In this document: piece after piece, positions 55,702 to 63,267 of the stretch | How the letters are laid out: every line of letters begins with the position of its first letter | How positions within the stretch are numbered: the first letter of the stretch is position 1 | Assembly (NCBI GenBank): GCA_036782995.1 | Contig: DAIPXZ010000001.1 | Location: 248,001-312,000, forward strand | Origin: DAIPXZ01 sp036782995 | GTDB lineage: Bacteria > Bacillota > Clostridia > Saccharofermentanales > Saccharofermentanaceae | Length of the DNA: 64,000 bases | Direction of reading: 5' to 3' | The notes under the pieces: model-generated | What the model saw: only the letters and a program-made list of their open reading frames with translations | Databases searched by the model: none | What the model was told of the DNA's origin: nothing | Made by a program: the position numbers and the translations under genes

Positions 55702-56869
55702 TGCTTTCTCCGGCAGAATTCGAAACTGTCGATGCTATTGCGGTTTCCGATGCATTCGGTCCGGGTACTGTCGTAACAGCGACCAAATCATTCATGAACA
55801 TTCTTTTTACAAAAGCACGATTGTCCTTGTTTATGAGTTTCGACGCCGCACCGTCTGCAATCGGTATAAGCATCCTCTCGTATTCACATTGAAAAGCACT
55901 TGGCTTATCGATATTGCCCGTCTCGAGCTTGTTGGCGCAAGCACACTTATACGTGCATCTTGTTTTCAGTGCGCAAATTCGGCAATCCGCCGGAGCCTCC
56001 CGACGCTCTTCCAATTGAGTAATGGCATGCTCATCTCGACCGGATCGGATATCTCCGATACAGAACTCCGCATCCCCGGTCATTTGAATGCAAGGATAAA
56101 TCTGTCCGTCTGTATCAACCACCATCTTATCCATGCCGATTCGGCAACGCTTTAAACAACCATTTCGTTTTTCGATATAGTCCCTAATTTTATTATCAAA
56201 AGGGCCGAAAACAAAGCTGTTCTCCCCTTGATTCCATTCTTCATACAAAAGAGCAATTTTTTCATATTGTTCTTTGAGCGAGGCGAGTGATTCGTCTGTC
56301 CAATGTACTTTACTACCGTGTGCCGGAGTCATATTAACGTGGCGCACGCCCATGTTGTAGAAAAGCTTGATGCTGTCTACGGCAGCCGATACCGAATCCG
56401 GGTGCAATGTCATCATTACCGGCGTGGCAGGCATGTATTTCAAAAGAAGCTTCAATTTCTCATCGACGACTGCCTTTGTACCATCTGCCGAAGTATTTTT
56501 CCTTGTATAATCATGCAAAACGCCATCATGAGAAACTGCAATCAATATGCGATTTCGTCTGGCATACCGGACAAAAACATCTTCTATCAATACACCATTC
56601 GTTGTAATTTCGAAAACAACTTTTTTTCCGATTTCTTGAAGCTTTTGCCGCGCATACGGCACGATTGTATAAATCAAGTCCGTCGAAAGAAGCGGTTCTC
56701 CCCCGTAAAAAGAGATTTGCACTTGTCCTTCCGAAGGATTCTGTATGGAACAAAAGAAGTCAATCGCTTGCTTCGCGGTTTCTTCCTTCATCACGATATC
56801 TTCATGCGATTGCGTACAGTAGCGACAGGCAAGATTGCACGCACGGGTCACATTTAATGTCATATTCAT
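55691..56869 (-). CDS. radical SAM/SPASM enzyme, candidate peptide maturase
   Basis: A 392-residue enzyme. The radical SAM motif CxxxCxxC uses C11, C15 and C18; FYGGEPLL near 54 is the SAM-binding GGE element. A SPASM region near residues 230-330 has many cysteines (CLKRC, YPC, EFC, CRICALKTRC, KCAC, QC), enough for two auxiliary clusters. Sulfatase maturases and RiPP enzymes share this build. It starts 37 bases after a 143-residue repeat-bearing peptide gene, which makes a RiPP maturase likely. The last 45 residues beyond the SPASM region are Ser/Thr/Ala-rich and unusual. An upstream GTG at 56881 is an alternative start; neither start has a strong ribosome-binding site. Confidence 0.8.
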   Translation of the reverse strand: MNMTLNVTRACNLACRYCTQSHEDIVMKEETAKQAIDFFCSIQNPSEGQVQISFYGGEPLLSTDLIYTIVPYARQKLQEIGKKVVFEITTNGVLIEDVFVRYARRNRILIAVSHDGVLHDYTRKNTSADGTKAVVDEKLKLLLKYMPATPVMMTLHPDSVSAAVDSIKLFYNMGVRHVNMTPAHGSKVHWTDESLASLKEQYEKIALLYEEWNQGENSFVFGPFDNKIRDYIEKRNGCLKRCRIGMDKMVVDTDGQIYPCIQMTGDAEFCIGDIRSGRDEHAITQLEERREAPADCRICALKTRCTYKCACANKLETGNIDKPSAFQCEYERMLIPIADGAASKLINKDNRAFVKRMFMNDLVAVTTVPGPNASETAIASTVSNSAGESINE

Positions 56870-56906
56870 GTTCAAACTCACTTTACGTCTTTATCAATGG
56901 TGCAGT

Positions 56907-57338
56907 TTACATGTTAGTATTGGCGAGCGTTGTAGCGTCCTCCGGATAATACTCCATCTCTCCTTGAATCTCGATCGGTGTCGGCGTCGGAGTTACCCAT
57001 TCCATACCACCTTCAATATAGGTCGGTGTCGTTGACTCATATGGAACTATTCCCATGTAGGTTTCAGTTGGAGTAGTGGTGTTCGTCGGTTCGGTATATA
57101 TCGAGACTTCTCCGTCAATCACCGTTTCTTCCGTATTAATCGGAAACAAAACATGGTCAAATAAATCCCCGGCCCCATTGCGTTCGGCTTCACACGCGCT
57201 CATGGAAACAATCAAGGTTGCCACCGTCGCAGCGACGCAGGCTTTCTCAAATACAGTAATATCTTTTGCCGCATTTATCACATCTTCTTTGTTTGGATAC
57301 GAAGGATTCGGTAGTTTTTCGACTGGTTTCTTTCGCAT
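56907..57338 (-). CDS. small repeat-bearing peptide, candidate RiPP precursor or lipoprotein
   Basis: A 143-residue protein of no family I recognise. Residues 1-32 are polar (MRKKPVEKLPNPSYPNKEDV). Residues 33-49 are hydrophobic, ending in SMSAC, which might be a lipobox with C49, though the N-region would be long. The C-terminal half is free of Cys and Lys and has four imperfect aromatic/acidic repeats: VIDGEVSIYTEPT (73-85), YMGIVPYESTTPT (94-106), YIEGGMEWVTPTPT (107-120) and EIQGEMEYYPEDATT (123-137). A radical SAM/SPASM gene follows at 37 bases. The start at 57338 has AAAGGAG nine bases upstream. Precursor status is inferred from this pairing. Confidence 0.65.
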   Translation of the reverse strand: MRKKPVEKLPNPSYPNKEDVINAAKDITVFEKACVAATVATLIVSMSACEAERNGAGDLFDHVLFPINTEETVIDGEVSIYTEPTNTTTPTETYMGIVPYESTTPTYIEGGMEWVTPTPTPIEIQGEMEYYPEDATTLANTNM

Positions 57339-57474
57339 AGGCGTGAACTCCTTTCGCGTCATCTATATGGTAGACGAAAAAAATGACCGAATTGTTGCAG
57401 ACCTCTGTGAAAAATGCGGAAATTTGCGTGAAGTATCCCATAGAACTCGTTTGGAAAAGAACAGCCTGAACGTG

Positions 57475-58242
57475 TCAGGTAACCTTCTTTCGACGGAATT
57501 GAATAGCGATACCCGCCCCAATTAATGCCGCCCATACAAAAAATGCAACGACATTTGACTTGGTAAAGCTCACATAAGCATCAGCTAAAAATTGGGGTGT
57601 TGTCTTCATTTCGCTTAAGAGAATCATCGCATCAATCAACACGCCTCGTAGCACCTGCGCACCAAGAACTGCCGTAATAACCATAATCGCCGGCTCTTGT
57701 AATAAGCAAATAATCAATCCCGCAATCGCCCCAATCACCAAACAAATGCCCGCGACAACCATTAGCTTGTCGAAGGCTTCCTTTCCTGGCAATGAAACCA
57801 TCACGGAAGCAAATGTCTTTCCGGATGCAGCGAGCTCTTCTGGGGTCGAGTTCGGATTGTTTTTTGCATCAACAACACGAATAAACAGCTCTGTTATTCC
57901 CTGTTCTTGCGCAAAAATAACGACGAAGCCCTTCAATAGCGTATAGCTGACCGCGAACATGGAAATAAAAAAGAGTGCCTGTTTATAGATAGCATAGGAT
58001 AGTACAGCGATAAGAATGGCACACACCAACGGCACGGCGTAAGACGCGAAGGTCCGCAAGTCCGATGCAAATTGATTCACCAAGTAAATGTTCCAGAAAA
58101 ATCTTCCCATATAGTAACCGATAACAAAACCGGCAACAGCCATAGAAAAACGAAAGAACTTATATCCGTAAAAGCAAAGTATTACACCCACCAAAAAAGT
58201 GAGGGCGATGATAATCCAATCCACGCGCATTTCTCCCTTCAT
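57475..58242 (-). CDS. TMEM198/DUF4203-like membrane protein
   Basis: A 255-residue protein with seven predicted helices and GY/GR-rich contacts such as FYGYKFFRFSMAVAGFVIGY near residue 23, a pattern seen in DUF4203 (TMEM198-like) proteins. The C-terminus ends in RRKK. It lies 136 bases upstream of the peptide gene on the same strand and may or may not be co-transcribed. A TATAAT at about 58253-58258 lies almost on top of the start, so the transcript may have a very short leader. Function unknown. Confidence 0.7.
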   Translation of the reverse strand: MKGEMRVDWIIIALTFLVGVILCFYGYKFFRFSMAVAGFVIGYYMGRFFWNIYLVNQFASDLRTFASYAVPLVCAILIAVLSYAIYKQALFFISMFAVSYTLLKGFVVIFAQEQGITELFIRVVDAKNNPNSTPEELAASGKTFASVMVSLPGKEAFDKLMVVAGICLVIGAIAGLIICLLQEPAIMVITAVLGAQVLRGVLIDAMILLSEMKTTPQFLADAYVSFTKSNVVAFFVWAALIGAGIAIQFRRKKVT

Positions 58243-58358
58243 TGCTTCTTCCCATTATACCCTAATCACTCATAAGAATAACCTTCGAATGGTTTGACAT
58301 CCCAATTCCGTTTCTCTATCATGAAAATCAAGAATGAACCGAAGAAAAGGGCGTAATC

Positions 58359-59540
58359 ATGATGACAGAATACAGCGTTTTTGAAGATTCCCGTATCCGC
58401 CTCCATGGTCGAAAAAATCCTGATTCGATGCGTTTTTGGATGGACTATACCGCATCCGGAATTGAATTTTGGTTTCGCGGGACGAAGGCCGAGATTCTTC
58501 TTTTTGCCGACAATCGAGGAGAAGAACAATGGGTGCTTTTCGAGCTTGACGGAATCCCCGCCCGACGTTTTAAATTGGACGACGGACAACATTGGTATAC
58601 GGTTTTCGATACAAAGGGACATTATGAAGGCCCATTCTCTGATCTGCAAAATGCCGTCCGAAAAGTCCGCATCTACAAAGAATCCGAAGCATCAGACAAT
58701 CCCGATGCCCCTGCAACTACTGCCGCGGATGCCATTTCTGTTAACGGTCCATTGGTAGACATCGATGAACGTTATCCTCATATCGAATTTATCGGTGATT
58801 CTATCACTTGCGGTGAAGGATCTGTCGCTCCACCTTTCAAAAATATCGGGTCTATCGTTTCCGTGGACGAGTGGTCATCTGCCTACTATAATTTTTCCGG
58901 TTTTCTTTCGCGCAAATTACATGCCGACTACCAAATTGTCGCGCATGGCGGTTGGGGCGCATATTGTTCATGGGATAACGTACCCACCGAGAATATTCCC
59001 AGAATTTATTCGAAAATATGCGGTGTCACGCCCGATTGTTTTGCCACGTCTCGCGGCGTACACGACGATTATTGTTTCGAATTCAATCCAAATCTCGTTA
59101 TCGTCAATCTAGGTACCAATGATAACAGCGGCTTTGAACAGCCGCCCTATATTGACCCGAACACCGGCATTTCCTACAAGATGCGTATGGATGATGCGAC
59201 TGGTCGTTACTTAGAAGAAGATAAGAATAAGGTTCGCGATGCCATGGTTGATTTCATTTTCCTCATCCATGAAAAGAATCCGAGCGCCAAGATACTTTGG
59301 GTGTGCGGCATGATGGGTAATCTCATTTGTCCCGTGATTGAAGAAGCAGCCGACATTGTTCATCAAAGAGTAATTCATGCCGCGCCGGATGATGCCATTG
59401 CCACGCTCGAGCTTTTTACTTTCGAGCTTCCGAACACCATCGACGAGGATTTGGGCGCAAATTGCCATCCCCTCGCCGAGGCGCACCGAAAATGTGCTGA
59501 TATCCTATATGACTACATTCGAAACAATCACCTATTGTGA
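58359..59540 (+). CDS. SGNH-hydrolase esterase, carbohydrate esterase family 2-like
   Basis: A 393-residue enzyme in two parts. Residues 1-120 form a beta-sandwich N-domain (TASGIEFWFRGTKAEILLF) as in CE2 acetyl esterases, and residues 135-390 an SGNH domain. Block I is FIGDSITCGEGS near 147 with the nucleophile Ser, block III has NLGTNDN near 247, and the catalytic His is in GANCHPLAEAH near 370. The Asp normally three residues before that His is Asn here, which fits the Ser-His dyad described for CE2. No signal peptide is seen, so it probably acts inside the cell on imported acetylated oligosaccharides. Confidence 0.82.
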   Translation: MMTEYSVFEDSRIRLHGRKNPDSMRFWMDYTASGIEFWFRGTKAEILLFADNRGEEQWVLFELDGIPARRFKLDDGQHWYTVFDTKGHYEGPFSDLQNAVRKVRIYKESEASDNPDAPATTAADAISVNGPLVDIDERYPHIEFIGDSITCGEGSVAPPFKNIGSIVSVDEWSSAYYNFSGFLSRKLHADYQIVAHGGWGAYCSWDNVPTENIPRIYSKICGVTPDCFATSRGVHDDYCFEFNPNLVIVNLGTNDNSGFEQPPYIDPNTGISYKMRMDDATGRYLEEDKNKVRDAMVDFIFLIHEKNPSAKILWVCGMMGNLICPVIEEAADIVHQRVIHAAPDDAIATLELFTFELPNTIDEDLGANCHPLAEAHRKCADILYDYIRNNHLL

Positions 59541-59558
59541 TACTATAAAAGAAGCAAA

Positions 59559-59580
59559 AAACGCCGCCCTATCGGCGGAT
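59559..59580 (-). terminator. minus-strand terminator-like hairpin
   Basis: On the minus strand CCGCC and GGCGG flank a short loop (59564-59579) and are followed by six T. Both neighbouring genes are on the plus strand, where no T run follows. Its role is unclear. Confidence 0.4.
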
Positions 59581-59617
59581 AAAATAGTGTGACGAATACA
59601 ATAAGGAGGACTTCACC

Positions 59618-61093
59618 ATGCTCTACGAAAACAAAATTTGGATGGGCGGAACGGACAACAAATGTCTGCTTCATCCGCATATGGCCAATCGCCATGGTCT
59701 CATCGCCGGTGCGACCGGTACCGGCAAATCCGTCACCTTGAAGGTCATGGCAGAGAGCTTTTCCGCCATGGGTGTTCCTGTTTTTCTCGCCGACGTAAAG
59801 GGTGACATGTCCGGCCTTTGTGCTGCCGGAATGGATAATGAAAAGATGCAAGCGCGTATTGCCTCTTTCGGCCTTACGAATTTTACGTACCAAGCGTATC
59901 CGACCACATTTTATGATGTTTTCGGACAAATGGGTCTTCCGATGCGTGTCACCATTTCCGAAATGGGACCGCTCCTTCTCGGGCGCATGCTTGGGCTTAC
60001 CGACGTCCAGCGTGCCGTACTTTCTATGGCTTTCCGTATCGCAGACGACCAAGGACTTTTGCTCCTCGACATGAAGGATTTGCGCTTAATGCTCCAATAC
60101 ATGGGTGACCATGCCAAGGACCTCGCGCTCGCCTATGGTACTGTGTCGAAGACGACCGTTGGTGCGATTCAGCGTTCCATCGGGCTTTTGACCGACGAAG
60201 GTGCCGACACATTCTTTGCGGAACCGAGCTTCGACATTAGCGATTTCATGCGTACCGACGAAAATGGCCGCGGCATGATCAATATTCTCTCTGCAAGTGA
60301 ATTATTCAGCCGTCCACTTCTTTATTCGACCTTCCTTTTGTGGTTGCTCTCCGAAATCTACGAGACACTTCCGGAAGCCGGCGATCCTGAAAAACCGAAG
60401 ATGATCTTTTTCTTTGACGAAGCCCATTTGCTCTTCGATGACGCGCCCGCGTTCCTGATTGAAAAGGTCGAGCAAATCATTCGTCTCGTTCGTTCCAAGG
60501 GTGTCGGCGTGTATTTCATTTCGCAAAGTCCGTCCGACATCCCGCCTGTCATTCTTTCGCAATTATCCAATCGCGTACAGCACGCTCTTCGTGCCTATAC
60601 GCCTGCGGAGCAGAAGAACATTCGTGCAACTGCTGCCTCTTTCCGGGCAAATCCTGCTTTTGATACAGAGACTGCGTTGACCGAATTGCAGGTCGGTGAG
60701 GCCCTAGTCTCCTTCCTCGATGAAAACGGCACGCCGTCTATCGTCGAGCGCACGCTGATATTACCTCCGGAAAGCTTTATCGGTCCGGCAGGCTTCGAAA
60801 AGATCCAAGCCATTTCCGCGGCATCTCCGCTCTATGCAAAATACAAAGAAACCCTCGATCCTGAATCGGCATACGAGCTATTGATGGCAAAATACAGTGC
60901 GGAACAAGAACAAGCGGAGGCTGCCGAAGCTGAGAAGATAAAAGCAAAGGAAGATGCGAAGAAGGCCAAAGAAAAAAAGCAAAGTCAGAAGTCATCTCCG
61001 CTTACGCGAGTAGGTAACTCGGCGATGTCTGCCGTTGGGCGTGAAATCGGTCGCAGCTTGACGCGCGGACTATTCAAAAACCTGTTGAAATAG
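59618..61093 (+). CDS. HerA-like helicase, DUF853 family
   Basis: A 491-residue ATPase of the DUF853/HerA-like family. Walker A is GATGTGKS near residue 32, Walker B is MIFFFDEAHLLF near 262, and the sensor region has YFISQSPSDIPP near 303. The C-terminal 60 residues are Lys/Ala/Glu-rich and probably coiled-coil or disordered. Family members are hexameric DNA translocases of unclear role. No NurA-like nuclease is adjacent. An AAGGAGG site precedes the start and a terminator follows at 61146. Confidence 0.88.
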   Translation: MLYENKIWMGGTDNKCLLHPHMANRHGLIAGATGTGKSVTLKVMAESFSAMGVPVFLADVKGDMSGLCAAGMDNEKMQARIASFGLTNFTYQAYPTTFYDVFGQMGLPMRVTISEMGPLLLGRMLGLTDVQRAVLSMAFRIADDQGLLLLDMKDLRLMLQYMGDHAKDLALAYGTVSKTTVGAIQRSIGLLTDEGADTFFAEPSFDISDFMRTDENGRGMINILSASELFSRPLLYSTFLLWLLSEIYETLPEAGDPEKPKMIFFFDEAHLLFDDAPAFLIEKVEQIIRLVRSKGVGVYFISQSPSDIPPVILSQLSNRVQHALRAYTPAEQKNIRATAASFRANPAFDTETALTELQVGEALVSFLDENGTPSIVERTLILPPESFIGPAGFEKIQAISAASPLYAKYKETLDPESAYELLMAKYSAEQEQAEAAEAEKIKAKEDAKKAKEKKQSQKSSPLTRVGNSAMSAVGREIGRSLTRGLFKNLLK

Positions 61094-61145
61094 TGGCTGG
61101 TAGCCTGTAAATCATTTGTCAAATTCTACTCATAATAGAAGTGAT

Positions 61146-61181
61146 AAAAAGACACCTTCATTCTAATGGAGGTGTCTTTTC
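61146..61181 (+). terminator. terminator after the HerA-like gene
   Basis: AAAAGACACCT and AGGTGTCTTTT form an 11-bp stem with a 12-base loop. The A/T ends make it usable from both strands. Confidence 0.85.
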
Positions 61182-61225
61182 TCTGTCGCTTGAAAAACAG
61201 TGTAGCAATGTAATGGTGATAATAC

Positions 61226-61249
61226 CAAAAAAGCCCGTAGCAACGGGCC
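61226..61249 (-). terminator. terminator after tRNA-Arg
   Basis: On the minus strand GCCCGT and ACGGGC form a stem (61233-61248) followed by six T, 30 bases after the tRNA 3' end. Confidence 0.85.
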
Positions 61250-61277
61250 ATTTCGAATAACAAATTGGTAATGTAGA

Positions 61278-61352
61278 TGGCGCTCCGAGCAGGAATCGAA
61301 CCCGCATTGGCAGTACCGGAAACTGCAGTCCTATCCGTTGAACGATCGAAGC
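61278..61352 (-). tRNA. tRNA-Arg (anticodon CCG)
   Basis: A 75-nt cloverleaf on the minus strand. The acceptor GCTTCGA pairs with TCGGAGC, the D arm is GTTC/GGAC, and the anticodon stem GCAGT/ACTGC bears the loop TTCCGGT with CCG. The T arm is GCGGG/CCTGC with loop TTCGATT, and CCA is encoded. A terminator follows. Confidence 0.93.
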
Positions 61353-61423
61353 ATCGTCATGTCGGAAAAATAGTTTTCAGGCGGCTTTTATTATAACGAT
61401 AAGTTTGATAAAAAACAACGCGC

Positions 61424-61957
61424 TCAGAAAATGATTCCGTTCGAATAGAGATAGCTTACTAAGACTCCCGTTGCCACGCCGAAAACAGCGCTCGTTAGCA
61501 CATCAGAAATGTAGTGCACATATAGATAGAGACGCGAGAAGGCGATTCCCGTCGCATAAACCAATGCGCAAATACCTATCTTCGGGTTAAACATGATGAT
61601 TGCCGTCGCCGCCGCAAATGATGAGAAAGTGTGCCCCGACGGGAACGAAAAATCCTTCGGCTCACGAATGATAATATCTCTTCCCTCTCGTACTTCAAAT
61701 GGACGTGGCCGATGTGTCAGATGCTTGAGAAGAATATTGACCAAAATCATACTGACTGTAAGTGCAAGTAAAATGCAAATAGCCGCTTCCTTTGAAGTAT
61801 TAGTAAGATAAAGAGTCGCAGCTGCGGCAAACCAAACAATGCCGAGATTCCCTGAACGGGAAAGCCATGGCATAATCGAATCAAAGGATTTACAACGCAA
61901 ATTCTCATAAATCCAGTCGAGGATGTTTAATTCTTTGTCACGCAATACTGTCCTCAT
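61424..61957 (-). CDS. PAP2 family phosphatase
   Basis: A 177-residue membrane phosphatase with five or six helices. The three PAP2 motifs are complete: KHLTHRPRP near 78, PSGH in FPSGHTFSSFAAA near 108, and SRLYLYVHYISDVL near 146 with the catalytic His. The start at 61957 is set by AAGGAG eight bases upstream; an in-frame ATG at 61993 has no site. It may recycle undecaprenyl pyrophosphate or dephosphorylate lipid phosphates; the sequence does not say which. Confidence 0.9.
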   Translation of the reverse strand: MRTVLRDKELNILDWIYENLRCKSFDSIMPWLSRSGNLGIVWFAAAATLYLTNTSKEAAICILLALTVSMILVNILLKHLTHRPRPFEVREGRDIIIREPKDFSFPSGHTFSSFAAATAIIMFNPKIGICALVYATGIAFSRLYLYVHYISDVLTSAVFGVATGVLVSYLYSNGIIF

Positions 61958-62083
61958 GAAAACCACTCCTTTATTGTCTTTCGGGGGGCTCATTCACATC
62001 ACTTAAATCATCTATCTTCAGCATATAGGACAGGACATGAAAACGCAATGAAACTCAATGAAATATGACGACTAAAAACATGC

Positions 62084-62089
62084 TATAAT
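62084..62089 (+). promoter_or_regulatory. extended -10 promoter for the Dus gene
   Basis: TATAAT preceded by TGC (TGCTATAAT from 62081), about 100 bases before the start. In between lies a GGGTGAAA/TTTCGCCC inverted repeat near 62123-62141. Confidence 0.6.
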
Positions 62090-62190
62090 GTCTACTGCAA
62101 AGGGATTTGCGGGTTTTAATCTGGGTGAAACGTTTCGCCCAATAGTATACGCATCCCGATGTTATTTTATCCATCCGAAGGAGTATCTTC

Positions 62191-63267
62191 ATGGCATCGT
62201 CCCCCCTTTCTCATCCTCTTCAAATCGGTCGATTAACTATTCCGGGAAATATCGCATTGGCTCCGATGGCTGGCACGAGTAGTCTTGTATATCGAGCGAT
62301 ATGCCACGACTACGGCACTTCGTGGGGTGTTACCGAATTGGTCAGTGCTCGAGGGATTCGTTTTCAAGGAAATCTCGATCGAAGCATGCGGTATCTTGCC
62401 ATAGACCGCGATAAAGAAGGACCCGTTGCCATTCAGTTATTCGGTGCGGATCCAGAGGATTTTCGTATCGCAATCCCGATGATTCTTTCCGATGCAAGAT
62501 TGTCAGACGTTGATTTTATCGATATCAATATGGGTTGCCCCGTAACCAAGGTGGTGAAAACCGGTGCAGGCTCTGCGCTTATGAAAGATCCCTTACTCGC
62601 CGCTGAAATCGTGCGCACTGCCGTCGCGGCTGCAGAGCCTTTTGGTAAAGACATCACCGTGAAGATTCGAAGTGGCTGGAATAAGGATAGTGTCAATGCC
62701 CCTGATTTTGCTCTCTATATGGCCGAGGCAGGTGCGAAAATGATTGCTGTGCACGCGCGTACTCAGAATCAGCTCTATAGCGGAGAAGCAGATTGGGCTG
62801 TTCTGGCTCGTGTGAAAGAAGCCGTTTCAGGCACATCCATTCCAGTAATCGGAAATGGCGATATTGTCGATTTTGCCTCTGCTTCCCGCATGATTGAAGA
62901 GACGCACGTCGATGGCCTTATGGTCGGACGAGCGGCAACCGGGAACCCTTGGATTTTTAAGGAATTATCAGAAGGTAAACGTCCGATGATTTCGGTTTCC
63001 GAACGCTTTTCTGTTATGCGTCGCCACGTTACAGGGCTATGTGAGCAATTAGGTGAGACGACCGGCGTGAAAGAAATGCGGACAAATTTCGCTGCCTATA
63101 TGAAGGGGCAGTTTATGGGGACAACCTTTAAAACACAGGCCTGTAGTGCCGATACTCTTGCGGAACTCTTTTCCCTCATGGAAGAGGCAGAAGCGGTCAT
63201 GACGGAGGCAGAGACGCATCCTCGTTGCTCATCGTCTCCATCATTTCCCGAAGACGTGACACAATAA
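62191..63267 (+). CDS. dusB: tRNA-dihydrouridine synthase (DusB-like)
   Basis: A 358-residue FMN enzyme that reduces uridines in the tRNA D-loop. It has LAPMAGTSSLVYR near residue 24, DINMGCPVTKVVKTGAGSALM near 110 (catalytic Cys in NMGCP), KIRSGW near 155, HARTQNQLYSG near 180 and VIGNGDI near 212. AAGGAG precedes the start. Its 3' end overlaps the convergent mfd gene by 71 bases. Confidence 0.92.
   Translation: MASSPLSHPLQIGRLTIPGNIALAPMAGTSSLVYRAICHDYGTSWGVTELVSARGIRFQGNLDRSMRYLAIDRDKEGPVAIQLFGADPEDFRIAIPMILSDARLSDVDFIDINMGCPVTKVVKTGAGSALMKDPLLAAEIVRTAVAAAEPFGKDITVKIRSGWNKDSVNAPDFALYMAEAGAKMIAVHARTQNQLYSGEADWAVLARVKEAVSGTSIPVIGNGDIVDFASASRMIEETHVDGLMVGRAATGNPWIFKELSEGKRPMISVSERFSVMRRHVTGLCEQLGETTGVKEMRTNFAAYMKGQFMGTTFKTQACSADTLAELFSLMEEAEAVMTEAETHPRCSSSPSFPEDVTQ

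Noticed and set aside
57076..57525. 149-codon open frame on the plus strand
   Set aside because: It mirrors the small peptide gene; it has no ribosome-binding site and no protein-like domain.
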